Part shown: piece after piece, positions 5,694 through 12,768 of the stretch
Numbering within the stretch: position 1 is the stretch's first letter
Layout: each line of letters opens with the position of its first letter
Assembly: GCA_001805205.1 (NCBI GenBank)
Contig: MHER01000013.1
Coordinates: forward strand, 1 to 12,768
Direction: 5' to 3'
Length of the DNA: 12,768 nucleotides
DNA from: Nitrospirae bacterium RIFCSPLOW2_12_42_9
GTDB lineage: Bacteria; Nitrospirota; 9FT-COMBO-42-15; HDB-SIOI813
Program-made: the position numbers and the translations under genes
Notes under the pieces: generated by a model
What the model saw: only the letters and a program-made list of their open reading frames with translations
The model's database searches: none
Told to the model about the DNA's origin: nothing

Positions 5694-7034
5694 ATGAATT
5701 ATTTTAAAAAGATTATCTGGAATGAGGGGATGTTCCTGACACCGCATCACTTCCAGCAGTGGGACCGTTACAATGAGGCAAATATATATGACAGGCTTCG
5801 GTTCTCCACGCCATACGGTTGGGGTGTCAATGAGATGAGTATTGATAATGACGGCCTGGCAAACGGCAGTTTTACGCTGCTTAATTTTTCAGGTGTGATT
5901 CAGGATGGCCTGATAATAAGGATTCCGGAGCAGGACCTCCCGCCGGAGACACGCCATGTAATGGACCTCTTTCCCCCATCCATGGAACATCTGGATGTAT
6001 ACCTTGGTATACCTGTATATAACCCTTCGGTTTCAAATTGCAGGATGGATGATACTGCAAGGTCACGGCCCACCCGTTTTACAGTAGAATATACAAAGGT
6101 CCCTGATGAGAATACAGGGGAGAATCTGCGGGAGATTGCAATTGCCAGAAAGAACCTGAAGATATTCTTTTCCGGTGATGAGACCGGAGATAATATAACC
6201 CTCAAAATTGCAGAATTAATCAGGACACCCGGCGGGAGTATTACCATCCGGGATACCTATGTGCCTCCGTGCCTTAACATTTCAGCTTCACCATATCTGA
6301 CAAGGCTGATCAGGGGGCTGCTTGGGTTGATATCTGCAAAGAGCAGCTCACTTTCAGGAGTGAGGCGCGGCACAGGTGATGTAGTGACTTCTGATATGAA
6401 GAAGCTTGCACTCCTCCAGACAATCAACGGTTATATACCCTTATTATCACATATTAATAATACCGGGAAGACGCATCCTGAATCACTCTATATGATATTA
6501 TCCAGGCTGGCAGGGGAACTGAGCACTTTTTCAACTGCGTACAGCCCTAAAGATATTCCTCCCTACCATCATACTGATCTATTCAAGACATTCGGTGAAC
6601 TGGATAGAAAGATCAGGAGTATCCTTGAGGGTGCGACACCTGTCCAGTGTATAACAATCCCTCTGGAGGTTAACCGTGAGAATGTACTGGTAGGCCGTGT
6701 CTCTGATGAGAAATTGTTAGAATCAGCCCAGTTCTTTATTTCTGTTACAGGTGATCTTCCTGAGGATCAAATCCGGGACCTGATACCGAGGAGGATCAAA
6801 TTAGGCTCACTCCATGAGCTGGATATGATTGTCAGTACTGCGATGCCCGGGGTCCGTATTTATTACACTCCAAGACCACCTTCAAGTATCCCCATGAAGG
6901 CAGGGTATCAGTATTTCAGCCTGGAGAATCACGGAGAATTCTGGAATTCGATCTGCCGCTCAAAGGTATTGGCATTCTATGTGCCGGCTGATCTTAAAAG
7001 ATTGAAATATGAACTTCTGGCAACAAAGGAGTAA
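5694..7034 (+). CDS. tssK: TssK, T6SS baseplate adaptor
   Basis: TssK (also ImpJ or VasE) forms trimers that link the phage-like baseplate to the TssL/TssM membrane complex in the cytoplasm. The 446-residue length is usual for the family. The diagnostic N-terminus is present: WNEGMFLTPHHFQQWDRY at residues 9-26, against the family pattern W-x-EGMFL-x-P-x-HFQQ. The central region continues with strands typical of the shoulder domain, and the C-terminal part (about 320-446), with YFSLENHGEFW near residue 405, corresponds to the neck and head that bind the membrane complex. No signal peptide or membrane segment is seen. The ATG has AAGGA nine bases upstream. It lies between tssJ and tssL, the common order in these clusters. 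No truncation or frameshift is apparent. Confidence 0.95.
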   Translation: MNYFKKIIWNEGMFLTPHHFQQWDRYNEANIYDRLRFSTPYGWGVNEMSIDNDGLANGSFTLLNFSGVIQDGLIIRIPEQDLPPETRHVMDLFPPSMEHLDVYLGIPVYNPSVSNCRMDDTARSRPTRFTVEYTKVPDENTGENLREIAIARKNLKIFFSGDETGDNITLKIAELIRTPGGSITIRDTYVPPCLNISASPYLTRLIRGLLGLISAKSSSLSGVRRGTGDVVTSDMKKLALLQTINGYIPLLSHINNTGKTHPESLYMILSRLAGELSTFSTAYSPKDIPPYHHTDLFKTFGELDRKIRSILEGATPVQCITIPLEVNRENVLVGRVSDEKLLESAQFFISVTGDLPEDQIRDLIPRRIKLGSLHELDMIVSTAMPGVRIYYTPRPPSSIPMKAGYQYFSLENHGEFWNSICRSKVLAFYVPADLKRLKYELLATKE

Positions 7035-7040
7035 AAGACA

Positions 7041-7736
7041 ATGCAGACTACCATACCTGCTGTACAAGGGCAGTTAGCTGAGGCCTTTTCTGATCTGTTC
7101 ATCCTTACTGCTCAACTAAGGAAGGCAAGGGAATATGGGGACCCTGAGGCCCTGAAAAGGCGTATAAGGGAGATGTTTGATTCAGTAATCCAGAAAGGAA
7201 AGAATCTGGGAGTCACAGATGAATCCATTTTACAGGCAAAGTATGCCCTGGCAGCCTTTATTGATGAGACAATCCTGAGCTCCTCATGGTCACAAAAGGA
7301 TCTATGGTCTTCGTCCCCGCTTCAGTATGAATTCTTTAAAGAGCACCTTGCCGGTGTGGAGTTCTTCAACAGGCTTGAGAATATACGTAAGGCATCTCCT
7401 ATAAGCATGGACATCCTTGAGATCTACTATCTCTGTCTTATCATGGGATTTGAAGGTCAGTATAAACTGCACGGGAGGGATAAACTAAAATCCATTGTAG
7501 AAGAGCTATCAAAACTATTCAGGGAGAGACAGGGTGAGATATATCCACTCTCACCACATGGGAAGAGGTCAGATGAATTTATTGAGGTAATCAAACAGGG
7601 ACTCCCTTCCTGGGTTATCGTGGTTTCGTGTTTTTCAATAATATTCTTCTTCTATTTAGCCCTTTCCTTTATGATACGCCGTGATGTCAGCAGTACAATG
7701 GATAATCTGAAACAGATCATGGGAGGAGGGCTATGA
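7041..7736 (+). CDS. tssL: TssL, T6SS inner-membrane protein (DotU/IcmH family)
   Basis: TssL sits in the inner membrane with its helical domain in the cytoplasm, where it binds TssM and the baseplate protein TssK. In this 231-residue protein, residues 12-165 form the DotU domain. Family landmarks are the AKYALAAFIDETIL helix (66-79) with the conserved Asp-Glu, FFKEHLAGVEFF (98-109), LEIYYLCLIMGFEGQYKL (126-143) and a helix with ELSKLFRERQ (155-164). A single transmembrane segment lies at about 190-212 (WVIVVSCFSIIFFFYLAL). Only about 20 residues follow it, so there is no C-terminal OmpA-like peptidoglycan-binding domain as some TssL proteins have; cell-wall anchoring must come from another protein, if it occurs. 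AAGGAG overlaps the tssK stop, nine bases before the ATG. The last four bases overlap tssM. Confidence 0.95.
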   Translation: MQTTIPAVQGQLAEAFSDLFILTAQLRKAREYGDPEALKRRIREMFDSVIQKGKNLGVTDESILQAKYALAAFIDETILSSSWSQKDLWSSSPLQYEFFKEHLAGVEFFNRLENIRKASPISMDILEIYYLCLIMGFEGQYKLHGRDKLKSIVEELSKLFRERQGEIYPLSPHGKRSDEFIEVIKQGLPSWVIVVSCFSIIFFFYLALSFMIRRDVSSTMDNLKQIMGGGL

Positions 7737-10700
7737 AAGGTCTTCTCTCCATAATAAAAAGGGCCTTTACCCTGATATTAAAATATCCAAAGATTATTAT
7801 GGCTGCGGCTATTGTCCTCCTCATCTGTCTTATCTGGGTAGGCGGTCCCATTGTTGGGATCGAAAGGTTTGAGACAAGGCTGTTACTCACAATAGGTGTC
7901 CTCTTTCTCCTGACCCTTTCTCTTTTATTCGAGCGTTACAGGGCTGATAAGGGGGCAAAGATGCTTGAGCAGTCCCTCCGGAAACAGGCAGAGGAACAGG
8001 TTGTAAGTGCGAGGCCTGACAGGAAAGAGGAGATAGAGGCACTCAGAAACCAGTTTGATAAGTCCATATCATCTTTGAAACAATCAAAACTTGGAAAGGG
8101 ACAGAGGGGGAGCGCTGCCCTATATGCCCTTCCGTGGTATATGTTTATCGGCCCCCCTGCCTCCGGTAAGAGTACAGCACTACTCCACAGCGGCCTGCAG
8201 TTTCCTGCCCTTGATACATCAGGAAAAGGGATCCAGGGGATTGGGGGTACCAGGAATTGTGACTGGTGGTTTACCAATGAGGCTATCCTCCTTGATACAG
8301 CAGGGCGTTATATAACAGAGGATGATGACAGGGAGGAGTGGCTGGGGTTTCTTGACCTGCTGAAACAATACAGGAAAAGGAAGCCGATTAACGGTGTCCT
8401 TGCAGCAATGAGTATTGCTGATATCTTCCAGTGTAATGAGGAGGAGCTGGAGGCGCATGCAAAGAATATCCGTGGCCGTATCGATGAATTGATTCAGCGG
8501 TTAGGGATAGTATTCCCTGTGTACCTTGTATTTACAAAGTGTGACCTCGTAAAAGGTTTTGTGGAATTTTTTGAAGACCTGAGCAAGACCGAGCGGGATC
8601 AGTTGTGGGGGGTAACATTATCAAAGGCTGCTACAAAAAATACACAGGCCGGTGAGATATTTGACCCGGAATTTAAGACCTTATTAAATAGCCTCCATAC
8701 ACGCAGGATGGCGAGGCTTTCTTCTGCCTGGGGTTCCCAGAAGATCCGTGACATATATGGCTTTCCGCTCCAGTTGGCCTCCGGGCATGCAAAGTTAAAG
8801 AGGTTTGTCGAGGTACTTTTTCAACCTAACCCCTACCATGAAAACCCGCTGTTTCGAGGATTCTATTTTACCAGTGGTACACAGGAAGGGACACCCATAG
8901 ACAGGATCATGGGGTCGATAAGCCGTGCCTCCGGTCTTACTGACATGATCAGTGATGCATTTGATAGCCAGAAAGAACCCAAGAGTTATTTCATTAAAGA
9001 CCTCTTTACAACAGTAATTTTCCCTGACTCCATCCTTGCAGGTGCATCATCCAGTGTGGAGCGGCAGCGTGATTATCTGAGGGTCGGAATATTTGCAGGC
9101 GCTGTTGCCTGTTCCCTCCTTGCTGTAATCGGTCTTTCATTTTCATTTGTAGGGAATAAGCATCTGATAAGTTCTATAAATTCCAGTGCTATTAAGGTCT
9201 CACAGATGGATGTTGAAGACGGAAGCAAATACACTGATAACATATATCTGCTTGATAAACTTGGTGTGAGGGTAGCTCAATTGCAGGACTATGAAGTAGA
9301 TGGCGTACCTCTGAGGCTCCGGGGCGGGCTTTATCGCGGCTCGTCTCTTTATGTCTTCCTGCGGAAGATATACTTTGAGCGGTTTAACAGGCTGATTTTA
9401 TTTCCGACCAGAAATTCCATTGAGCTTGAGCTTGGAGGTTTTATTTCAGGTCCGGGCAATCTTTCATCAGAGAGGGATAGTGATTATTACTATTCCCTGT
9501 TGAAGGCATATCTCATGATGAATGATCCGGCCCATATAGAGCGGGATTTTCTGGATCAGTGGCTGCAAAGGATATGGAAAGATTTTACAGATATGAACTA
9601 TGGCAAGGATCAAAAATCAGGAGAGCTTTATCAAACTGTCTCAAGGCAGATTACCTTCTATACCCATCAACCGGATTATGCAGAGATTCCTCGAATAAAT
9701 ATTGATAAGCATCTGATGGAGGGTACAAGGCGGGAATTACGCAAGGTGCCTTTTACAGAGCGTTTGTATACAAGAGTCCGCAGGGAGGCATCATCGAAAT
9801 TAGAACCTTATACACTTGATAAGGCAATGGCCGGTATTGAGCAGGATGTACTGATAAATGATTATAAGATACCAGGGCTTTTTACATATGATGGCTACAA
9901 AAATTCGTTTAAAACAACCATAAAGAGCGTAATAGAAATATCAGGTCAGGAGGGGTGGATTCTCGGTATCCCTGATGTAAAGCAGGAGGACCTGGAAGGT
10001 TCTGTTGAAAGGCTTTATTTCAAAGAATATGTCTCCCAGTGGCAGAGATTTATCGAGTCTACAAGGATGAGGCCTGTTGAATCTCTTTCTGATATGGTGA
10101 AACAGATGGAGACCCTGTCACAAAAAGATTCACCATTAACAGTGTTATTAATGGATGTGGTAAAAAATACTGACCTTGAAGGTGAGTCCGATGCAGGCGC
10201 CACTGGTATGGGTAGCGGCCTCCTTCAGAAGGTGAAGAAGGGATTGAGGCTGAGTGATAACAAGGAACGCCTGAGTTCTAAAGCAGATATAAACCCGGTG
10301 CTGGCTGAGTTCAGTTCTTTCCATGAGTTTGTATCCCCTTCAGGCGGAGGGAAAGAAGGCTCGCTGCTCGACCAATATTTTAAAGAACTCAGCGCTGCAC
10401 GGGAAGCGCTCCGCTCTGCAGTGGATTCGGCTGGAACGGATCAGGGGGCTGCGGGATCAGGGACTAATGCAATAATACAGGCATCAAGAAACACAGATAG
10501 ACTGCTTCTCGATCTTGATCCTGACTCCCGCCGGGTTATTGGTTCCCTTTTGCTGCAGCCATACCACGTGGTTGTTTCAGGTGTTATGACACGCGCTCAG
10601 ACTGACCTTAATACAAGATGGAGTACTGAGATATACGAACCCTGTGTACAGAGTATAGGCGGACGTTACCCTTTCAAAAAAGACGGTGAGGATGCTGCAC

Positions 10701-11311
10701 TGACAGACATCTCAGACTTTTTACATCCTGACAACGGCAGCTTATGGAGATTTTATAACAAGGATATCAAACCTTTTGTAGAAGAAGGTAAAGACCAGTG
10801 GGAGGTTAAGAAAGGCCTTGGGGCAGGATTACCATTGACTGCAGGATTCCTGGAGAATATGAGGCAGTCAAGGATGATCTCTGAAGGTTTGTTCCCCCGC
10901 GGGACCCCTGACCCTGAGGTATCATTTGACCTCTATCCATATCCCACACCTGGAGCAAGTGAGATATTATTCAGGGTGGATGGAAAGGAATTTCGTTACA
11001 GGAATGAACCCCAGGAATGGCATGAGCTTACATGGACAGGGACTTCCGGTAATGCAGGGGGCCTTTTGCAGGTTAATGTTGGCGGGACCCTTTATACCCG
11101 TAATTATCCCGGCAGATGGGGGTTTTTTAAACTGCTCAGTGCAGCCCGTGTGACACAGGTCAGTTCAACTCATTATCAGGTGCAATGGGATTTCAGTACT
11201 CAGGGTTCAAAGGCACTGAAGGTAAGGTATGACCTTAAGGCTAACAGTTACAGGAATCCCTTTAAACCCGGGTTGTTTTTAAAGTTCAGTTGCATGAACA
11301 AGATTGGATAG
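7733..11311 (+). CDS. tssM: TssM, T6SS inner-membrane IcmF-family protein
   Basis: TssM spans the inner membrane and crosses the periplasm to meet TssJ, forming the trans-envelope channel. This 1192-residue protein is near the usual length. Two membrane segments occur at about 19-40 and 48-66. A cytoplasmic GTPase-like domain follows with an intact P-loop GPPASGKST (140-148), LLDTAGRY (187-193, DxxG-like) and FTKCDL (267-272, like TKxD). The P-loop is degenerate in some TssM proteins, so nucleotide binding seems possible here. A third membrane segment at about 449-472 is followed by the large periplasmic region. The C-terminus (about 1060-1190) has the beta-rich IcmF_C pattern, including the YPGRWGFFKLL segment and the final NPF (1177-1179 region), which is the part that binds TssJ. 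GGAGG motifs lie directly before the ATG, and the start overlaps the tssL stop as ATGA, indicating coupled translation. Confidence 0.95.
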   Translation: MKGLLSIIKRAFTLILKYPKIIMAAAIVLLICLIWVGGPIVGIERFETRLLLTIGVLFLLTLSLLFERYRADKGAKMLEQSLRKQAEEQVVSARPDRKEEIEALRNQFDKSISSLKQSKLGKGQRGSAALYALPWYMFIGPPASGKSTALLHSGLQFPALDTSGKGIQGIGGTRNCDWWFTNEAILLDTAGRYITEDDDREEWLGFLDLLKQYRKRKPINGVLAAMSIADIFQCNEEELEAHAKNIRGRIDELIQRLGIVFPVYLVFTKCDLVKGFVEFFEDLSKTERDQLWGVTLSKAATKNTQAGEIFDPEFKTLLNSLHTRRMARLSSAWGSQKIRDIYGFPLQLASGHAKLKRFVEVLFQPNPYHENPLFRGFYFTSGTQEGTPIDRIMGSISRASGLTDMISDAFDSQKEPKSYFIKDLFTTVIFPDSILAGASSSVERQRDYLRVGIFAGAVACSLLAVIGLSFSFVGNKHLISSINSSAIKVSQMDVEDGSKYTDNIYLLDKLGVRVAQLQDYEVDGVPLRLRGGLYRGSSLYVFLRKIYFERFNRLILFPTRNSIELELGGFISGPGNLSSERDSDYYYSLLKAYLMMNDPAHIERDFLDQWLQRIWKDFTDMNYGKDQKSGELYQTVSRQITFYTHQPDYAEIPRINIDKHLMEGTRRELRKVPFTERLYTRVRREASSKLEPYTLDKAMAGIEQDVLINDYKIPGLFTYDGYKNSFKTTIKSVIEISGQEGWILGIPDVKQEDLEGSVERLYFKEYVSQWQRFIESTRMRPVESLSDMVKQMETLSQKDSPLTVLLMDVVKNTDLEGESDAGATGMGSGLLQKVKKGLRLSDNKERLSSKADINPVLAEFSSFHEFVSPSGGGKEGSLLDQYFKELSAAREALRSAVDSAGTDQGAAGSGTNAIIQASRNTDRLLLDLDPDSRRVIGSLLLQPYHVVVSGVMTRAQTDLNTRWSTEIYEPCVQSIGGRYPFKKDGEDAALTDISDFLHPDNGSLWRFYNKDIKPFVEEGKDQWEVKKGLGAGLPLTAGFLENMRQSRMISEGLFPRGTPDPEVSFDLYPYPTPGASEILFRVDGKEFRYRNEPQEWHELTWTGTSGNAGGLLQVNVGGTLYTRNYPGRWGFFKLLSAARVTQVSSTHYQVQWDFSTQGSKALKVRYDLKANSYRNPFKPGLFLKFSCMNKIG

Positions 11312-11314
11312 GAG
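11310..11314 (+). promoter_or_regulatory. Ribosome binding site that sets the tagF start at 11322
   Basis: AGGAG overlaps the tssM stop and is seven bases before ATG 11322. An in-frame TTG at 11304 would extend the protein by six residues but has no such site, and the extra residues are not part of the conserved TagF start. Confidence 0.7.
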
Positions 11315-11321
11315 TAATATA

Positions 11322-12299
11322 ATGGTGGATTTCTCTCCCGGATATTTTGGCAAGCTCCCGATTTACCCTGATTTTATCAGGCACAATGCAACAAGCAGAG
11401 AGGTCAGTCAGCTTGATCAATGGTTTCAGGAGGGGATACATTTTGCAAAATCAAGATTAGGACAGGGATGGGCAGATGACTTTCGTAAGGCTGAATCATA
11501 TAATTTCCTGTTTCAACAGGAAGGTTCTGAATATTATCTGTTAGGAATATATACACCCAGCAGGGATCAGAGCGGCAGGTTGTATCCCTTTTTTATTTTC
11601 CTGCGCATAAGCAAAAGAAGCTTCGATCTTCCTTTATATTTTGCTCCGGTATGTTTTTCTCCTTTTTTAGCCGGATCGTATGAGATTATACAGGGGGGAT
11701 GGGAAGGCACTGATCTCAAGTCAATTGTATCAAGGCTTGAACAGATGAGTGCGCCACTGCTGAAAGATTTTAATCCGATAAAAGAAGGGTATCTCCGTTA
11801 TCTTAAAGAGCAGAATATCCTTTCATTATGGAGAAATATATTTAATGATTTTGAACATGCCGGCAAATACCTGATAACCCATAACCTTACAAATATTCTT
11901 CAACCGCTAAGGAATCATTCCCTTAACAGGTTTGGTCTTGGCCTCAAGTTTCCGCTGAGTTCAAGGGATCAGGCAGAGACTTATGATATACCCTTCTGGT
12001 TTGATCTGGTCATTAGATTACTCAGGCAGGATAAGGTAAGCCCGGTCTTATTCTGGAACAGGAGGGGATCAGGAAATGCACCATCAATGATAGCCTTTCT
12101 TAATCAGCCGTCTCCTAAGAATTTTCTGTTATTAATCAGACCGGATATGAACAGTGATTTATGGTATGATCTGGTGCCAAGGGACCCTGCGGAGATTGAC
12201 AGGGTATTGCCTAAGATCGATAAGGGACAAAAAGACCTTCTTGATAATGGGGATATCTCAGCGGGCGCCTTTCTTGCTGCTTTAGAGGCAGGCGGATGA
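11322..12299 (+). CDS. tagF: TagF, T6SS-associated regulatory protein (ImpM/DUF2094)
   Basis: TagF proteins are cytoplasmic negative regulators of T6SS; in Pseudomonas and Agrobacterium TagF acts after translation by binding the FHA protein. The 325-residue product starts with the family signature GYFGKLPIYPDFIRHN (residues 6-21), matching GxxGKLPxxxDFxR, followed by LDQWFQEGI. Later landmarks are RLYPFFIFLR, SYEIIQGGW and a C-terminal half with PFWFDLVIRLLRQ and SPVLFWNRRG, comparable to the FWxDL...LFW pattern of longer TagF proteins. It is not fused to a PppA-type phosphatase, and no phosphatase gene is in the window. It lies ten bases after tssM. Occurrence with an intact FHA protein and a defective kinase-like protein suggests that the TagF-FHA switch is retained without the usual kinase; that is inference. 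Confidence 0.88.
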   Translation: MVDFSPGYFGKLPIYPDFIRHNATSREVSQLDQWFQEGIHFAKSRLGQGWADDFRKAESYNFLFQQEGSEYYLLGIYTPSRDQSGRLYPFFIFLRISKRSFDLPLYFAPVCFSPFLAGSYEIIQGGWEGTDLKSIVSRLEQMSAPLLKDFNPIKEGYLRYLKEQNILSLWRNIFNDFEHAGKYLITHNLTNILQPLRNHSLNRFGLGLKFPLSSRDQAETYDIPFWFDLVIRLLRQDKVSPVLFWNRRGSGNAPSMIAFLNQPSPKNFLLLIRPDMNSDLWYDLVPRDPAEIDRVLPKIDKGQKDLLDNGDISAGAFLAALEAGG

Positions 12300-12316
12300 A
12301 ATGAAAGGGTATTAAC

Positions 12317-12768
12317 ATGAATGGTGAAATAACAGAATGGCAGGAGATTGGTGCAAGGCCTATTCGTCCTGATGCCCCATCCGGTGATTCTGCCCGGTAT
12401 GACCCTGACTATGAGCGGCTTCAGACAGAGATAAATAAACTGGAAGGTTTTAGTGCTCAATCCATTAACTGGAAAGAGGTGGTTAACCTCGGCAAGGGAA
12501 TCATTGGGAATAAATCAAAGGATCTTCTGATTGCATGTTATTTGTGCCGTGGATTATTTGAAGATAAGGGATACACAGGCCTTTTGTCAGGACTATCCTG
12601 CATTAATGGAATGGTGAATACGTTCTGGGAAACACTCTATCCTGAGGCAAAACGCATGCGGGCCAGGATTAATGCAGTAATCTGGTTATCTGAAAAGGTG
12701 GGGCCTGTAGTATCAAAAAAACAACCCCAGGGAGGGGAAAGGGATATTGTTAATGCATGTGCCCATGA
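12317..12768 (+). CDS. tssA: TssA-like T6SS protein, N-terminal part, 3'-partial
   Basis: TssA proteins guide baseplate priming and tail extension. Only 150 codons are inside the window, and the frame is still open at the edge. The N-terminal ImpA_N domain is recognisable: RPIRPDAPSGDSARYDPDYE (14-33), matching the P-x-G-x-(D/S)-x-RYD pattern; INWKEVVNLG (50-59), like the usual DW-x-x-V; SKDLLIACYLCRGL (67-80), like SKDLxVAxxL; and GYTGLLSGL followed by FWETLYPEA (about 85-111). The class of TssA (TssA1, TssA2 or a TagA-like protein) depends on the missing C-terminus. The ATG has an AAGGG-type ribosome binding site about eight bases upstream and lies 17 bases after tagF. The short ATG at 12301 runs into a stop after four codons and is not the start. 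Confidence 0.85.
   Translation, partial: MNGEITEWQEIGARPIRPDAPSGDSARYDPDYERLQTEINKLEGFSAQSINWKEVVNLGKGIIGNKSKDLLIACYLCRGLFEDKGYTGLLSGLSCINGMVNTFWETLYPEAKRMRARINAVIWLSEKVGPVVSKKQPQGGERDIVNACAH

Noticed and set aside
7936..8458. Several overlapping frames on both strands at the start of tssM
   Set aside because: They coincide with the P-loop domain of TssM, which is clearly coding on the plus strand in a single unbroken frame.
12104..12460. Antisense frame across the tagF-tssA junction
   Set aside because: It runs opposite two recognised T6SS genes and has no family features.
1..12768. CRISPR arrays, tRNA or rRNA genes, insertion sequences
   Set aside because: No spaced direct repeats, no tRNA-like cloverleaf with a TTCRA loop, and no transposase or terminal inverted repeats were seen.

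Overview
The window carries most of the structural and membrane-complex half of a type VI secretion system (T6SS) operon from a diderm (Gram-negative) bacterium. Upstream of it lies a short accessory stretch with a toxin-antitoxin pair and decayed gene remnants. Base composition looks moderate, and AGG and ATA codons are frequent. With TssJ/TssL/TssM present, this suits an environmental lineage such as Nitrospirota or Desulfobacterota; no marker gene is present, so that placement is a weak inference.

Layout. (1) 2-1240: the 3' part of a gene for an acidic protein whose C-terminal half looks like a beta-propeller; the reading frame is open at the left edge. (2) 1328-2165: a PIN-domain toxin followed by an RHH/UPF0175-like antitoxin. 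They sit behind a near-consensus promoter whose predicted start site falls on the toxin ATG, and an inverted repeat overlaps the -10 box and start codon. (3) 2166-2569: no intact gene; a 50-codon orphan reading frame and a broken TSPPYYN-type DNA methyltransferase. (4) 2570-12768: the T6SS operon, all on the + strand and tightly packed: kinase-like gene, FHA gene (tagH type), tssJ, tssK, tssL, tssM, tagF, and the 5' part of a tssA-like gene that runs off the right edge.

How the T6SS genes fit together. TssJ (outer-membrane lipoprotein), TssL and TssM form the envelope-spanning complex. TssK is the baseplate adaptor that docks on TssL/TssM. TssA organises baseplate and tail assembly. The FHA protein and TagF are known from other bacteria as post-translational switches, where an FHA protein is phosphorylated by the kinase PpkA. 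Here the gene directly before FHA looks like a degenerate kinase: a catalytic-loop-like stretch keeps His, Pro and Asn but has Tyr where the catalytic Asp should be, and no N-lobe is recognisable. This apparent pseudokinase in the PpkA position is the most interesting feature of the window.

A second theme is start-site architecture. Both good promoters (1328-1356 and 2570-2599) place the predicted transcription start at or next to the first codon, without a usable Shine-Dalgarno site. Internal genes of both operons mostly have clear Shine-Dalgarno sites, including one that supports an unusual TTG start for tssJ inside the FHA gene. Sheath, Hcp, VgrG, ClpV and effector genes are not in the window and presumably lie to the right.
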